Shown here in pieces: positions 8,860-16,031 of a stretch of 24,866 nucleotides of DNA. The stretch comes from an uncultured Lachnospiraceae bacterium (lineage in GTDB: Bacteria > Bacillota > Clostridia > Lachnospirales > Lachnospiraceae). The stretch covers positions 1-24,866 of the forward strand of contig CAJTZH010000037.1 in NCBI GenBank assembly GCA_910584325.1, in the 5' to 3' direction. A model generated the notes under the pieces. The model had not been told where the DNA came from and ran no database searches. It worked only from the letters and a program-made list of their open reading frames with translations. Both the position numbers and the translations under genes were made by a program. Numbering within the stretch: the stretch's first letter is position 1; every line of letters begins with the position of its first letter.

Positions 8860-8887
8860 ATTATACCATTATACAATACCCTGTTAA
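8860..8887 (-). promoter_or_regulatory. Promoter of the glycan operon
   Basis: Leftward, TTAACA (8882-8887) and a perfect TATAAT (8860-8865) are separated by 16 bp. A second TATAAT sits at 8868-8873 within the spacer. This is the only good promoter ahead of the four leftward genes. Confidence 0.6.
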
Positions 8888-8986
8888 AGAATATTTTGAT
8901 ACATTTAAATTTTTTTTAATAAGTATGTAACTTATACAACCCTGCATGAATACTATTTAATGTAAAAAACATTTGGAGGTTACTCT

Positions 8987-9298
8987 ATGAGCGACTTATC
9001 AGCAACATCCTGCGGATGCGGATGCGATAACGGCTGCAACAACGGCTGCGGTTGTGGTTCTAGTTTCTTTAACTTCGGCGGCGGCAACAGCTGCATCTGG
9101 ATTATTTTACTTCTTGTATTCTGCGGCGGATGCGGTAACGGCAGTTTCCTCGGCGGCGGCGGATGCGGTTGTGACAATGGCTGTAACAACGGCGGAAACT
9201 GCTGCAGCATAATTATCTGGCTTCTCATCTTAAGCTGCTTCTGCGGCGGCAACGGTGGATGCGGTAATGGATGCGGCTGCGGCAACAGCTGCTGCTAA
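8987..9298 (+). CDS. Cys/Gly-rich small protein with two hydrophobic segments (chorion-class-like)
   Basis: The 103-aa product has 21 Cys (20%) and is very rich in Gly and Asn. It is an internal duplication: the segment CGCDNGCNNG occurs at 60-69 and, with the same spacing, at 11-20. Each copy is followed by a hydrophobic run (about 36-46 and 74-85) and a CGG cluster. NCBI-type annotation calls similar clostridial proteins 'chorion class high-cysteine HCB protein 13', and the hydrophobic run recalls small YjcZ-like sporulation proteins. The start has TTTGGAGG 8 nt upstream. A strong hairpin follows at 9365-9401. Cross-linked spore-coat or envelope structure is plausible but inferred. The reading frame is real: the opposite-strand ORF is only its Pro-rich shadow. 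Confidence 0.8.
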   Translation: MSDLSATSCGCGCDNGCNNGCGCGSSFFNFGGGNSCIWIILLLVFCGGCGNGSFLGGGGCGCDNGCNNGGNCCSIIIWLLILSCFCGGNGGCGNGCGCGNSCC

Positions 9299-9364
9299 TA
9301 TGATGGAAGTCTGAACGATTTCCATTGAAGACCGTTTTATCCTTATTGCCGGCAAAGTTTTGGG

Positions 9365-9409
9365 GGGCTGCCACGATGACTCATCTGCTTCGTGGCAGCC
9401 CTATCTTTT
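9365..9409 (+). terminator. Intrinsic terminator after the Cys-rich gene
   Basis: GGGCTGCCACGA (9365-9376) pairs perfectly with TCGTGGCAGCCC (9390-9401) across a 13-nt loop, and TATCTTTT follows. It separates the Cys-rich gene from the 194-aa gene. Confidence 0.75.
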
Positions 9410-9490
9410 ACAGTATTAAATTTTCGTCTTGTACATAATTGTCCAAAACGTTTCATATAAATGTGTTAAAGATTTTGTGGAGAATATATC

Positions 9491-10075
9491 ATGCCGGAAT
9501 ATGAAAATGGTCAAACCAATCTGCTCATCACGGAATTTGACCTGAAAACAACAAATGGTTCCACACAGATGATAAAAGCGCTTATTCCTTTTTTCTCACC
9601 CAGAGAACAACATATGCTTGCAATGATTGTCCGTATACAGGAATTAATCATGACAGTGCGTTATTTCGAAAAACTCAGCTATATTCAGCAGCAGAACAAC
9701 ATTAAATTAAGTTTTAACAAGGATTTGTTTGACCATATAAAACGATACTGCACACCGGAAAACCAGAAAATGATTGACAGTATTTTACAATTCATGAATA
9801 TATCGGAGCTTATGAAAATGATGAATGTATTCGACGGAGAAAATACAGGAGACGGTATGGGCAATTTTTCCGACATTATGAATATGTTTCAGGCTATGAA
9901 TAAAACGTCAGAGGAAATTAACAACCGGCAGGACAGCGAACATACAAATCCATTTTCCGGAAACAGCCAAGGGGCCGGAGGCAACCCTATAGATATTATG
10001 AGTTCCATGATGTCTGATGAGCAGGAATCCCTATACAACGCGTTTTTGAATAAATTAAATGAAGAATTAACATAA
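9491..10075 (+). CDS. Unknown acidic, Met-rich soluble protein
   Basis: The 194-aa product has no signal or membrane segment and no family I recognise. Residues ~25-60 (IKALIPFFSPREQHMLAMI) are amphipathic helix-like. The C-terminal half is low in complexity, with Asn, Gly and many Met (IMNMFQAMN, IMSSMMS). The ATG has a TGTGGAG-like site about 8 nt upstream. Before it, CATATAAAT (about 9454-9462) resembles the -10 of sporulation sigma-E/K promoters, but this is weak. The 76-aa gene follows 73 bp later on the same strand and has a similar helical, Met-containing ending, so the two may be functionally linked. Confidence 0.7.
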   Translation: MPEYENGQTNLLITEFDLKTTNGSTQMIKALIPFFSPREQHMLAMIVRIQELIMTVRYFEKLSYIQQQNNIKLSFNKDLFDHIKRYCTPENQKMIDSILQFMNISELMKMMNVFDGENTGDGMGNFSDIMNMFQAMNKTSEEINNRQDSEHTNPFSGNSQGAGGNPIDIMSSMMSDEQESLYNAFLNKLNEELT

Positions 10076-10148
10076 ATTAGTTTTAATTAAATCTAAGTTT
10101 AATAATATAAATTAAATCAAAACTTAACATATTAAAAGGAGACAAAAC

Positions 10149-10379
10149 ATGAATATTGACGAAAAGAAAATGAAGCTGATTAATGAATTTATGAACATGG
10201 CAAAAGGCAGAACCTCCGAAGAAATTCTGCCTCTGATTCTTGCTGTTTCCAAAAAATCAAAACAGATGGGCCTGTCCTTTACCAAAGAAGAAACGCTGTA
10301 TCTGATAGAACAGACGAAAAAGGAAATGCCGGAAAAGGACCGCGCCCGTGTCGATATGATTCTTAATATGATGCTTTAG
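10149..10379 (+). CDS. Unknown small helical protein (76 aa)
   Basis: This is a charged, probably all-helical protein with no membrane segment or known motif. The start is supported by AAAAGGAG 8 nt upstream. Its ending (DRARVDMILNMM) loosely resembles NQKMIDSILQFMN in the preceding 194-aa protein, so a distant duplication is possible. The 73-bp gap between them is very AT-rich and has no clear terminator, so the two are likely co-transcribed. Its 3' end overlaps the convergent DUF1284 gene by 17 nt. Confidence 0.65.
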   Translation: MNIDEKKMKLINEFMNMAKGRTSEEILPLILAVSKKSKQMGLSFTKEETLYLIEQTKKEMPEKDRARVDMILNMML

Positions 10380-10755
10380 TACTATTCTTATGGCATATTT
10401 CTCCCCATGCACAATCGCCGCAGACCTGCCCGAACCGATTCGGAGCAAATATGCCATCTTCTATTTTTCTCTGCAGTTGCTGATATGTAAGCCGCTGTTT
10501 ATCAGAAATTCCGGTAAATTCCATAACCCTTCTGTCAAACCCCAGCACCCGCTCTTCACTGTCACATCGTATCCCGTTGAAATTCGGACATTTACCGCAA
10601 ACAGAATCGCATCCGACAGTAATGCATATTTCTGTGCTGTCCTTCAATCCGCTGATAAGTTGTGCCATATGTCTGATAAACTCCCCGCTGTAACCTTTTC
10701 CTTCAAAAAAACGGATACAAAGTCCATGGTGGGGGCGCAGTAAAATCGTCTCCAT
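10363..10755 (-). CDS. DUF1284 domain protein, Cys-rich
   Basis: The 130-aa product begins METILLRPHHGLCIRFFEGKGYS, the hallmark of DUF1284. Nine Cys include C49-x3-C53-x2-C56-x7-C64 and C112-x2-C115-x5-C121, suggesting a metal or iron-sulfur site. The ATG at 10755 is one base past the bioY stop, with AAAGG in the end of bioY, so it is translationally coupled to the biotin transporter gene; an upstream in-frame ATG (10839) would lie inside bioY. Function of the family is unknown. The coupling hints at a role connected to biotin or an Fe-S enzyme, as inference only. Confidence 0.82.
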   Translation of the reverse strand: METILLRPHHGLCIRFFEGKGYSGEFIRHMAQLISGLKDSTEICITVGCDSVCGKCPNFNGIRCDSEERVLGFDRRVMEFTGISDKQRLTYQQLQRKIEDGIFAPNRFGQVCGDCAWGEICHKNSTKASY

Positions 10756-10756
10756 G

Positions 10757-11299
10757 TCACAGTACCTTTCCCACTCTCTTTGTGAGTATAATTGCCAGCG
10801 CGATTTTAAACAAATCAGGAATAATATACGGAACGACACACCATGACAATGCTGTTGCCGCTCCTACCGCACCGTTATTTCTTGCATAAACGACCATAAA
10901 CCATATCGTTCCGAACGCGTAACAAACCAACAGTCCAAGAACCATGGCAACGGCCATAATCCAAACTTTTTTGCCGAATAATTTTATAATTGCCCCTGTA
11001 ATCAATGCCGTAAATAAAAATCCCATAATATAGCCGCCGGTATTTCTAAAAAGTACGCCGATTCCACCCGAAAATCCCGCAAACACCGGAACGCCGACTG
11101 CTCCTAGTAATATGTATACCAGAATGGCAAGCGTTCCCCGGTACATCCCCAAAATTCCCACAACCGCAAATACCGCAAATGTCTGCATTGTAAATGGAAT
11201 TGCCGTCGGTATGCTTATCCATGAGCATACTGCCAGCAACGCTACCGCAAGACCGACATATGCCAAATCAAGTGTTTTTAACTGACTTTTTGTCTCCAT
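10757..11299 (-). CDS. bioY: Biotin transporter BioY (ECF substrate-binding S component)
   Basis: The 180-aa integral membrane protein has about six hydrophobic segments and the BioY pattern: AIPFTMQTFAVF near residue 33, GGIGVLF and GYIMGF around residues 80-92, and a positively charged end. BioY binds biotin and works alone or with the shared ECF energising module (not in this window). The ATG has AAAGGAG 9 nt upstream and a strong promoter with a BirA-like operator. It is the first gene of a two-gene unit with the DUF1284 gene. Confidence 0.92.
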   Translation of the reverse strand: METKSQLKTLDLAYVGLAVALLAVCSWISIPTAIPFTMQTFAVFAVVGILGMYRGTLAILVYILLGAVGVPVFAGFSGGIGVLFRNTGGYIMGFLFTALITGAIIKLFGKKVWIMAVAMVLGLLVCYAFGTIWFMVVYARNNGAVGAATALSWCVVPYIIPDLFKIALAIILTKRVGKVL

Positions 11300-11328
11300 G
11301 TATCAAATCTCCTTTCTGTGATAGGAAA

Positions 11329-11357
11329 AATATAACATGGATTGTTAGTATTGTCAA
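11329..11357 (-). promoter_or_regulatory. bioY promoter
   Basis: Leftward, a perfect TTGACA (11352-11357) and TATATT (11329-11334) are separated by 17 bp. The -35 box lies inside one half of the BirA-like palindrome. Confidence 0.75.
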
Positions 11358-11394
11358 CTTTAATTGTGAATTAAGTTTACATTTAAAGTTGACA
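11352..11394. promoter_or_regulatory. BirA-type biotin operator, with an extra outer half-site
   Basis: TGTCAAC (11352-11358), a 16-bp spacer and GTTTACA (11375-11381) form a palindrome of the spacing known for Firmicute BirA operators (TGTTAAC-N15/16-GTTAACA). A second right half, TTAAAGTTGACA (11383-11394), is the exact reverse complement of the 12 bases starting at 11352. Binding would cover the -35 box, so biotin-loaded BirA would repress bioY. Assignment rests on motif and context. Confidence 0.6.
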
Positions 11395-11415
11395 TTTTAC
11401 CGGCACGGTTACATT

Positions 11416-12708
11416 TTACTCATAGCGCAACGCGTCAACAGGCTCCATTTTTGCCGCTTTATTGGCAGGATAGAACCCGAAAAAAACACCGATTGCCATG
11501 GAAAATACGACAGAAAACACGATACCCGGTATGGAAGGCGCGGCTTCATATCCCAGCATGACAGTAGCCGCCAGGGACAGAGAAAGCCCCAGTCCGATTC
11601 CGATAAATCCGCCTAATAGACAAATCACGACGGATTCTGTGATAAACTGGAAACGGATAGACGCATTTGTAGCGCCCAGCGCCTTTCTTGTTCCTATCTC
11701 TCTTGTCCGCTCCGTTATTGAAACCAGCATGATGTTCATAACGCCGATGCCCCCGACAAGAAGTGAAATTCCCGCAATAACCGCGATTGCCAGTGAAATA
11801 GTTGACAACATGCTTGTCATTGAGGAAATAACCGCCGCCATGCTGAACGTATTAACCTCAAAACTGTCGTTATTTCTGTAATAGTTTTGATTAAACCAGG
11901 TCTCAAGTTCCTCGCCAAGTTGTTTTGCGTCCGTTCCTCTTGCCGCCTGCACCATAAACGAGGTATATCCTTTCGTATTGTGATTTTGATTTCTCGCCGC
12001 CTCAAACGGCATATACAACGTTGTCGTAACCGTATTCTGTGAAATCCCGCCATATACAGCCTCATCCTCATTATATTCATAAATACCGACAATTGTATAA
12101 TGGTAATAACGCGAGCCGATGTAAACCGCTATTTCGCTTCCGTATGCCGCCGTGCAATCGCCGTCAAACAGTTTGTTTACCAAATCATCCGACGCAAGCG
12201 CCACCGTTCTTCCCTCCTGCTGGTCCTGCGCCGTCAGCGCCCTTCCATATAAAAGTGTGAGATTCTCATTTTCAAGATACGATTCGTTGACTCCCGTAAC
12301 ATGAACCGACGCTTCATTCCCTGCTAAAACCGCAGTACCGTTTCCGACGGATTCCTCGAGAAGAATATCGGTTATCCTTCCGTCAAATTCTTCAAACATG
12401 GCTTCTGTCATCTCGTCGGTCAGGTAATCTTCATCTTTCATTCTGCTTCCTCTGTTGAATCCCTCAAATGTCTTTCCCGACATGGATACTACCATAGCGG
12501 CTGATTTTTGGGAAAGTCCGACCGTGATATTGTTTGAACCCATCCCTTCCATGGAAGAGGTAACGGAATTGCTGATGGAATTTCCAACGGACATAATAGC
12601 AATTACAGAACCTATTCCGATAATAATGCCAAGCATCGTCAGGAGCGCCCGCATTTTATTTGCCCAAAGACCAGTTAACGCAAGCAGTATATTTTCTATG
12701 ATAAGCAT
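11416..12708 (-). CDS. MacB-type ABC transporter permease
   Basis: The 430-aa product has one N-terminal membrane segment (~17-40), a large extracytoplasmic MacB_PCD domain (~45-290), and three C-terminal segments forming an FtsX domain. GGIGVMNIMLVSITERTREI and GTRKALGA are diagnostic. Such permeases act by mechanotransmission to move peptides, lipoproteins or drugs. Its start overlaps the end of the ATPase gene by 13 nt, and it is third in the adaptor-ATPase-permease operon. The Firmicute context means no TolC; the system probably handles antimicrobial peptides or similar compounds. Confidence 0.9.
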   Translation of the reverse strand: MLIIENILLALTGLWANKMRALLTMLGIIIGIGSVIAIMSVGNSISNSVTSSMEGMGSNNITVGLSQKSAAMVVSMSGKTFEGFNRGSRMKDEDYLTDEMTEAMFEEFDGRITDILLEESVGNGTAVLAGNEASVHVTGVNESYLENENLTLLYGRALTAQDQQEGRTVALASDDLVNKLFDGDCTAAYGSEIAVYIGSRYYHYTIVGIYEYNEDEAVYGGISQNTVTTTLYMPFEAARNQNHNTKGYTSFMVQAARGTDAKQLGEELETWFNQNYYRNNDSFEVNTFSMAAVISSMTSMLSTISLAIAVIAGISLLVGGIGVMNIMLVSITERTREIGTRKALGATNASIRFQFITESVVICLLGGFIGIGLGLSLSLAATVMLGYEAAPSIPGIVFSVVFSMAIGVFFGFYPANKAAKMEPVDALRYE

Positions 12709-13409
12709 TGAATGCTCCCCTCCCTCTCTCCCGTAATCACCCCGTCCTTAATCGTGATAATCCGCTGCGTTTCCTCCGCCAGTTCACCGGAATGGGTAAT
12801 CAGAATAATCGTTTTTTTCTGCTCTTTGTTTAATTTATGAAATAAATCCATAATGATTCTTCCCGTCTCCGAATCAAGCGCTCCCGTCGGCTCATCGGCA
12901 AGAATAATTGCGGGCTCGTTCGCCATCGCGCGGGCGATTGCCACACGCTGTTTCTGTCCGCCGGAAAGCTCATCCGGCTTATGATACAGTCTGTCGCTCA
13001 TCCCCACCATCTCCAGCAGTTCCTTCGCCCGTTCCCTGCGCTTTTTTCTGTCCATTTTTCCGTAAAGCATGGGGAGCTCCACGTTTTTTAACGCGCTGGT
13101 TCTGCCAATCAGATTATACGTCTGGAACACAAACCCTATTTTCCTGTTCCGTAAATCCGACAATTCGTTGTCACGCGCTTTTGCCACGTCCACTCCGTCC
13201 AGAATGTAACTGCCTTCTGTCGGACGATCCAGTACGCCGATAATATTCATCAACGTCGATTTTCCGGAACCTGACGCGCCCACAATCGAAACAAATTCAC
13301 CCTGACGCACATTGAGGTCAATTCCATGTAAAATCTCCAATTCATTGGCTTTTCCTACATAAAACCGTTTCACGATTCCATGAAGGTCAATCATACTCCG
13401 TTCTTCCAT
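12696..13409 (-). CDS. MacB/LolD-type ABC transporter ATP-binding protein
   Basis: The 237-aa ATPase has Walker A GASGSGKST (44-52), Q-loop Gln96, signature LSGGQKQR (148-155), Walker B IILADE (168-173) with EPTGALD, and an H-loop ITHS. These features are typical of the MacB/LolD/FtsE branch. The ATG at 13409 is preferred over an internal ATG because AGGAGG lies 7 nt upstream. It begins 15 bp after the adaptor gene ends. Confidence 0.92.
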   Translation of the reverse strand: MEERSMIDLHGIVKRFYVGKANELEILHGIDLNVRQGEFVSIVGASGSGKSTLMNIIGVLDRPTEGSYILDGVDVAKARDNELSDLRNRKIGFVFQTYNLIGRTSALKNVELPMLYGKMDRKKRRERAKELLEMVGMSDRLYHKPDELSGGQKQRVAIARAMANEPAIILADEPTGALDSETGRIIMDLFHKLNKEQKKTIILITHSGELAEETQRIITIKDGVITGEREGSIQCLS

Positions 13410-13424
13410 AACCAGCCTCCTACT

Positions 13425-14960
13425 CTACTGCCTGCCGCCAAATCCGCCGTCCCGAGGCGCGCTGCTGCCCGGAGCCGAGATTTCAACATCTCCTCCATAT
13501 GCTCCATCAAAATAATAGACGGACGTGCTGCCTACCGGCTCCATACCGAAATTACCGGTATTATTGACCAGCGCCACAGGCAGCAGCACTTTTGCGCCTT
13601 CAATGATGCCGTCGCCGCTTATTTCCACATAATACTCCGTCTCCAGACCCTTCTTTACTTCCACGACTCTCTGCGTTTCACCTTCCACAAGCGTTACCGT
13701 GCTTTTTCCATCCGCATCTGTCGTCACACAGTCATACGGCACCGCCAGCACGTTTTTTGCGCTTTCCCGCTCAATATTCACACTTGCCGTCATGCCTGCC
13801 CGCAAAAGCGCCTGGGGTTCGTCCAGGGTAATTTCCACCTGATAAGAAGTATTCTGCGCGCCCGCAGTTGCTGTTACCGCTACATATGTAACCGTTGCCG
13901 GCAGTTCCGCTTCGCCCGTCGCATTCGTCCTGACGTAAGCCTTCTGCCCCGGCTTGATATTGTTGATATCATATTCGTCCACCGACGCCGTCACCTTGAA
14001 ATGTTCATTATCCAGCATGGTAAATACCGTTCCGCCGGAAAACGTGTCGTTTTCCTTGACGCCGATTGACGCAATCACGCCGGAAACCGGCGCTTTGATT
14101 TCGCATTTTTCGATTTGTTTTTCGTACTCTTCAATTTTTTCCAAATCCGAGTCCGACGAAATAAGCTGCTTAGAAAGAACTGCCTCGTCATAGGTCTGCT
14201 TTGCCTTTTTCACTTCCTCGTCATACGCCTCTTTCCCACGAATCATCGCCGTTTCAGCGGACACAAATGAACTCTCTATTCCGGAAAGATTCTGCTTTGC
14301 CGATTCCCACGCTTTTGCCGCCGCATTTTTTTGCTGATATGCCGCGTCTTCCTGCGTCATCGACGCTATCGCCGCCTCTAACTGCCCCCTTGCGTCTTCG
14401 GCGCCGCCCGCTATGCCAAACTGTCTCAATGCCTCCTGATACGCTTCTTCGCAAGCATTATTTGCCGTCTGGTATTCCGCCGCTTTGGTATGATACGCCG
14501 TTTCTGTTTCGCTATAATTTTTCGCTGCCTTCTCAAGCGCCTCGTTATATGTATCCAGCGGGCTGTTCTTAATCGAATCAAGCGTCTGGTTTACTGTATA
14601 ATTGCTCCTGCATTTCGCCAGTTTCTCCTCCAGCTCGCTCGTATCAAAACGTGCAATTACCTGCCCTTCCTCCACATATTCTCCCACACCCGCAAGTACC
14701 TCGCTTACCTTCACATCCTTTACCTCGCTGGTAACGGTTCTGAAATCCACGCTCTCGATACTCCCTGTGACACTGACAGAATTGGATAAATCTCTACGCT
14801 CCACTTTCGCCGTGCTAATCACATTGCCGGGCACCGTGTTCACCGGCTTTTTCTGACGCTGTCTCAGGCACATCCATACTGCCGCGCACAACAACACGAC
14901 CACACCGCTTATTATAACGATTTTTTTTACTTTCTTTTTTGGGGAATCTGCCGAACTCAT
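13425..14960 (-). CDS. HlyD/MacA-family efflux adaptor (membrane fusion protein)
   Basis: The 511-aa protein has an N-terminal membrane anchor (~12-30), a first half lipoyl-like domain (~70-105, with GEYVEEGQVIARFDTSELEEKL), a long Ala/Glu-rich coiled-coil hairpin (~105-275), the second lipoyl half (IKAPVSGVIASIGVKEND), and beta-barrel regions. The C-terminus carries a Gly/Ser/Pro tail not usual for MacA. The ATG at 14960 is chosen over 14999 because AAAGGAGG lies 3-4 nt before it. It is first gene of the efflux operon, just downstream of a phased response-regulator-type site. Confidence 0.9.
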   Translation of the reverse strand: MSSADSPKKKVKKIVIISGVVVLLCAAVWMCLRQRQKKPVNTVPGNVISTAKVERRDLSNSVSVTGSIESVDFRTVTSEVKDVKVSEVLAGVGEYVEEGQVIARFDTSELEEKLAKCRSNYTVNQTLDSIKNSPLDTYNEALEKAAKNYSETETAYHTKAAEYQTANNACEEAYQEALRQFGIAGGAEDARGQLEAAIASMTQEDAAYQQKNAAAKAWESAKQNLSGIESSFVSAETAMIRGKEAYDEEVKKAKQTYDEAVLSKQLISSDSDLEKIEEYEKQIEKCEIKAPVSGVIASIGVKENDTFSGGTVFTMLDNEHFKVTASVDEYDINNIKPGQKAYVRTNATGEAELPATVTYVAVTATAGAQNTSYQVEITLDEPQALLRAGMTASVNIERESAKNVLAVPYDCVTTDADGKSTVTLVEGETQRVVEVKKGLETEYYVEISGDGIIEGAKVLLPVALVNNTGNFGMEPVGSTSVYYFDGAYGGDVEISAPGSSAPRDGGFGGRQ

Positions 14961-15000
14961 ATTGCCTCCTTTATTAATGGAATATCCAGTTTTAACCAAT

Positions 15001-15065
15001 ATGATAGGGGGAAAATGTGTTCAAATGGTGTTTAAATCGTGAAAGAACTGTGTTGATTTTGTGAA
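15001..15065 (-). promoter_or_regulatory. Promoter of the MacAB-like operon with five 11-bp phased repeats
   Basis: On the top strand TGTGTT, GGTGTT, CGTGAA, TGTGTT and TGTGAA start at 15016, 15027, 15038, 15049 and 15060, exactly 11 bp apart. In transcription direction these read TTCACA, AACACA, TTCACG, AACACC, AACACA. A TATCAT -10 box (15001-15006) follows after 9 nt, with no good -35. This is the layout of OmpR/PhoP-type response-regulator activated promoters. Confidence 0.65.
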
Positions 15066-15168
15066 GAAAACGAATGTGTAACTTTATGGATAAACATGAG
15101 CCAAAACACAAATATCGTGTGTAAAGACATCGGGAATTTTACAAGCTTGATGGACATATGTTCCGGCT

Positions 15169-15630
15169 TTAAAATAATTTCCTCAAAATATATGTCAGCA
15201 GCGCATTGCATCCTTCCATGACATCTTCAAATGTTTCGTCGAAATTTCCCGTATACCAAGGATCGGCAATTTCGCCCACCCTCCCCGCAAAAGAAAGCAG
15301 TGTTTTGATTTTGCCGTCAGGGTCTCCTCCCGCTATTCGCTGCATATTGCGGATATTGGCGCTGTCCATTCCGATGAGGTAGTCATACTGCACATAATCG
15401 TCCGCCGTCATCTGTACCGCTCTGTGTGGAACAACCGGAATTTTCTCGGTGCGAAGCTTCTCTACCGTTCCATAGTGAGGCGGATTGCCAATTTCTTCCC
15501 TGCTGGTTGCCGCGGAATTGATATAAAACTTGTCCTCTATATGTTTTTCTTTGACAAGGTATGTCATTACGCTCTGCGCCATTGTGCTGCGGCAAATGTT
15601 GCCGTGGCACACGAAAAGCACTCTAGTCAT
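15169..15630 (-). CDS. Low-molecular-weight protein tyrosine phosphatase
   Basis: The 153-aa product has the P-loop CHGNICRS (nucleophile Cys8, Arg14) and the general acid Asp123 in DPWYTGNFDETF. This is the complete LMW-PTP signature. Bacterial members dephosphorylate tyrosine kinases for capsule or polysaccharide export, or stress proteins, and are often cytosolic. The ATG at 15630 has AGGAGGAG about 9 nt upstream; an in-frame upstream start at 15699 is not needed and would lie before the fold. No tyrosine kinase gene is nearby. The gene stands alone, leftward. Confidence 0.92.
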   Translation of the reverse strand: MTRVLFVCHGNICRSTMAQSVMTYLVKEKHIEDKFYINSAATSREEIGNPPHYGTVEKLRTEKIPVVPHRAVQMTADDYVQYDYLIGMDSANIRNMQRIAGGDPDGKIKTLLSFAGRVGEIADPWYTGNFDETFEDVMEGCNALLTYILRKLF

Positions 15631-15654
15631 AAATTTTTCTCCTCCTAAATTGCC

Positions 15655-15739
15655 AAGATATGCCGAGAAATGCGAGGTTTTATCAGGTTTTCCAGGCATT
15701 CGATTTTTTCAAGTGTAAACTACATAATTGGCATATCTT
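15655..15739. repeat. 10-bp inverted repeat upstream of the phosphatase gene
   Basis: AAGATATGCC (about 15656-15665) and GGCATATCTT (15730-15739) are exact reverse complements about 65 bp apart. They lie in the probable leader or promoter region of the phosphatase gene. No role is assigned. Confidence 0.4.
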
Positions 15740-15768
15740 TGCAAATATTAGCATTTCACAGCCGTGTG

Positions 15769-15810
15769 TAGTAGTAAAATAGTAGTAAAGATGTCAAGTA
15801 ATTACTACTA
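15769..15810. promoter_or_regulatory. TAGTAGTAA direct and inverted repeats around a TTGACA box
   Basis: TAGTAGTAA occurs at 15769-15777 and 15780-15788 (11 bp apart), and its reverse complement TTACTACTA at 15802-15810. Between them, TTGACA reads leftward at 15792-15797 and could be the -35 of the phosphatase gene promoter (its -10 is poor). The arrangement looks like an operator, but the regulator is unknown. Confidence 0.4.
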
Positions 15811-15818
15811 AGGTTTTG

Positions 15819-15843
15819 GGGTGTTCATTTGAACACCCTTTTT
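15819..15843 (+). terminator. Perfect GGGTGTTCA hairpin with T tract
   Basis: GGGTGTTCA (15819-15827) and TGAACACCC (15830-15838) form a 9-bp stem with a 2-nt gap, and TTTTT follows (15839-15843). It looks like a rightward terminator, although no rightward gene precedes it. Confidence 0.55.
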
Positions 15844-15849
15844 GCCCTA

Positions 15850-15886
15850 GGGGTGTTCACTTTTGCCTAGGGGGTGTTCACTTTTT
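15850..15886. repeat. Direct repeat of GGGGTGTTCACTTTT
   Basis: Two copies begin at 15850 and 15871 (21-bp period), each preceded by CCTAG. They repeat the left arm of the hairpin at 15819, so any of the three could pair with the single TGAACACCC arm. Confidence 0.6.
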
Positions 15887-15889
15887 AAC

Positions 15890-15924
15890 AAAGGGTGTGC
15901 AGATTGATTTTACACACCCTTTTT
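15890..15924. terminator. Bidirectional-looking terminator hairpin
   Basis: AAAGGGTGTG (15890-15899) pairs with CACACCCTTT (15913-15922) across a 13-nt loop, with T runs on the right and a weaker one on the reverse strand. For the leftward 161-aa gene it would be the terminator. With the repeats before it, it fills the gene-free stretch 15631-16031. Confidence 0.6.
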
Positions 15925-16031
15925 CATCATATCGCATCGAGCGAAAAAAATTACAATTTCCTTGTCTAACGCATCAGCTCGACAAACTGGAATTTGTATC
16001 GCTATAACAACTTATTCTTTCTAAAATAATA

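Noticed and set aside
8980..9285. 101-aa Pro/Gln-rich leftward frame
   Set aside because: It is the complement of the Gly/Cys-repeat gene; its composition follows from that.
11300..11415. Riboswitch upstream of bioY
   Set aside because: No conserved aptamer pattern; the inverted repeats overlap the promoter -35 box and fit a DNA operator instead.
15769..15886. Repeats as a CRISPR array
   Set aside because: Units are too short, spacing is 11 or 21 bp, and there are no unique 30-bp spacers or cas genes.
15816..16007. 63-aa rightward frame over the GGGTGTTCA repeats
   Set aside because: It starts in a hairpin, codes through repeats and terminator, and has no homology-like features.
15981..16010. 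Integron attC site
   Set aside because: A GTCTAAC-like core occurs, but no partner GTTRRRY with the required pairing, and no integrase.
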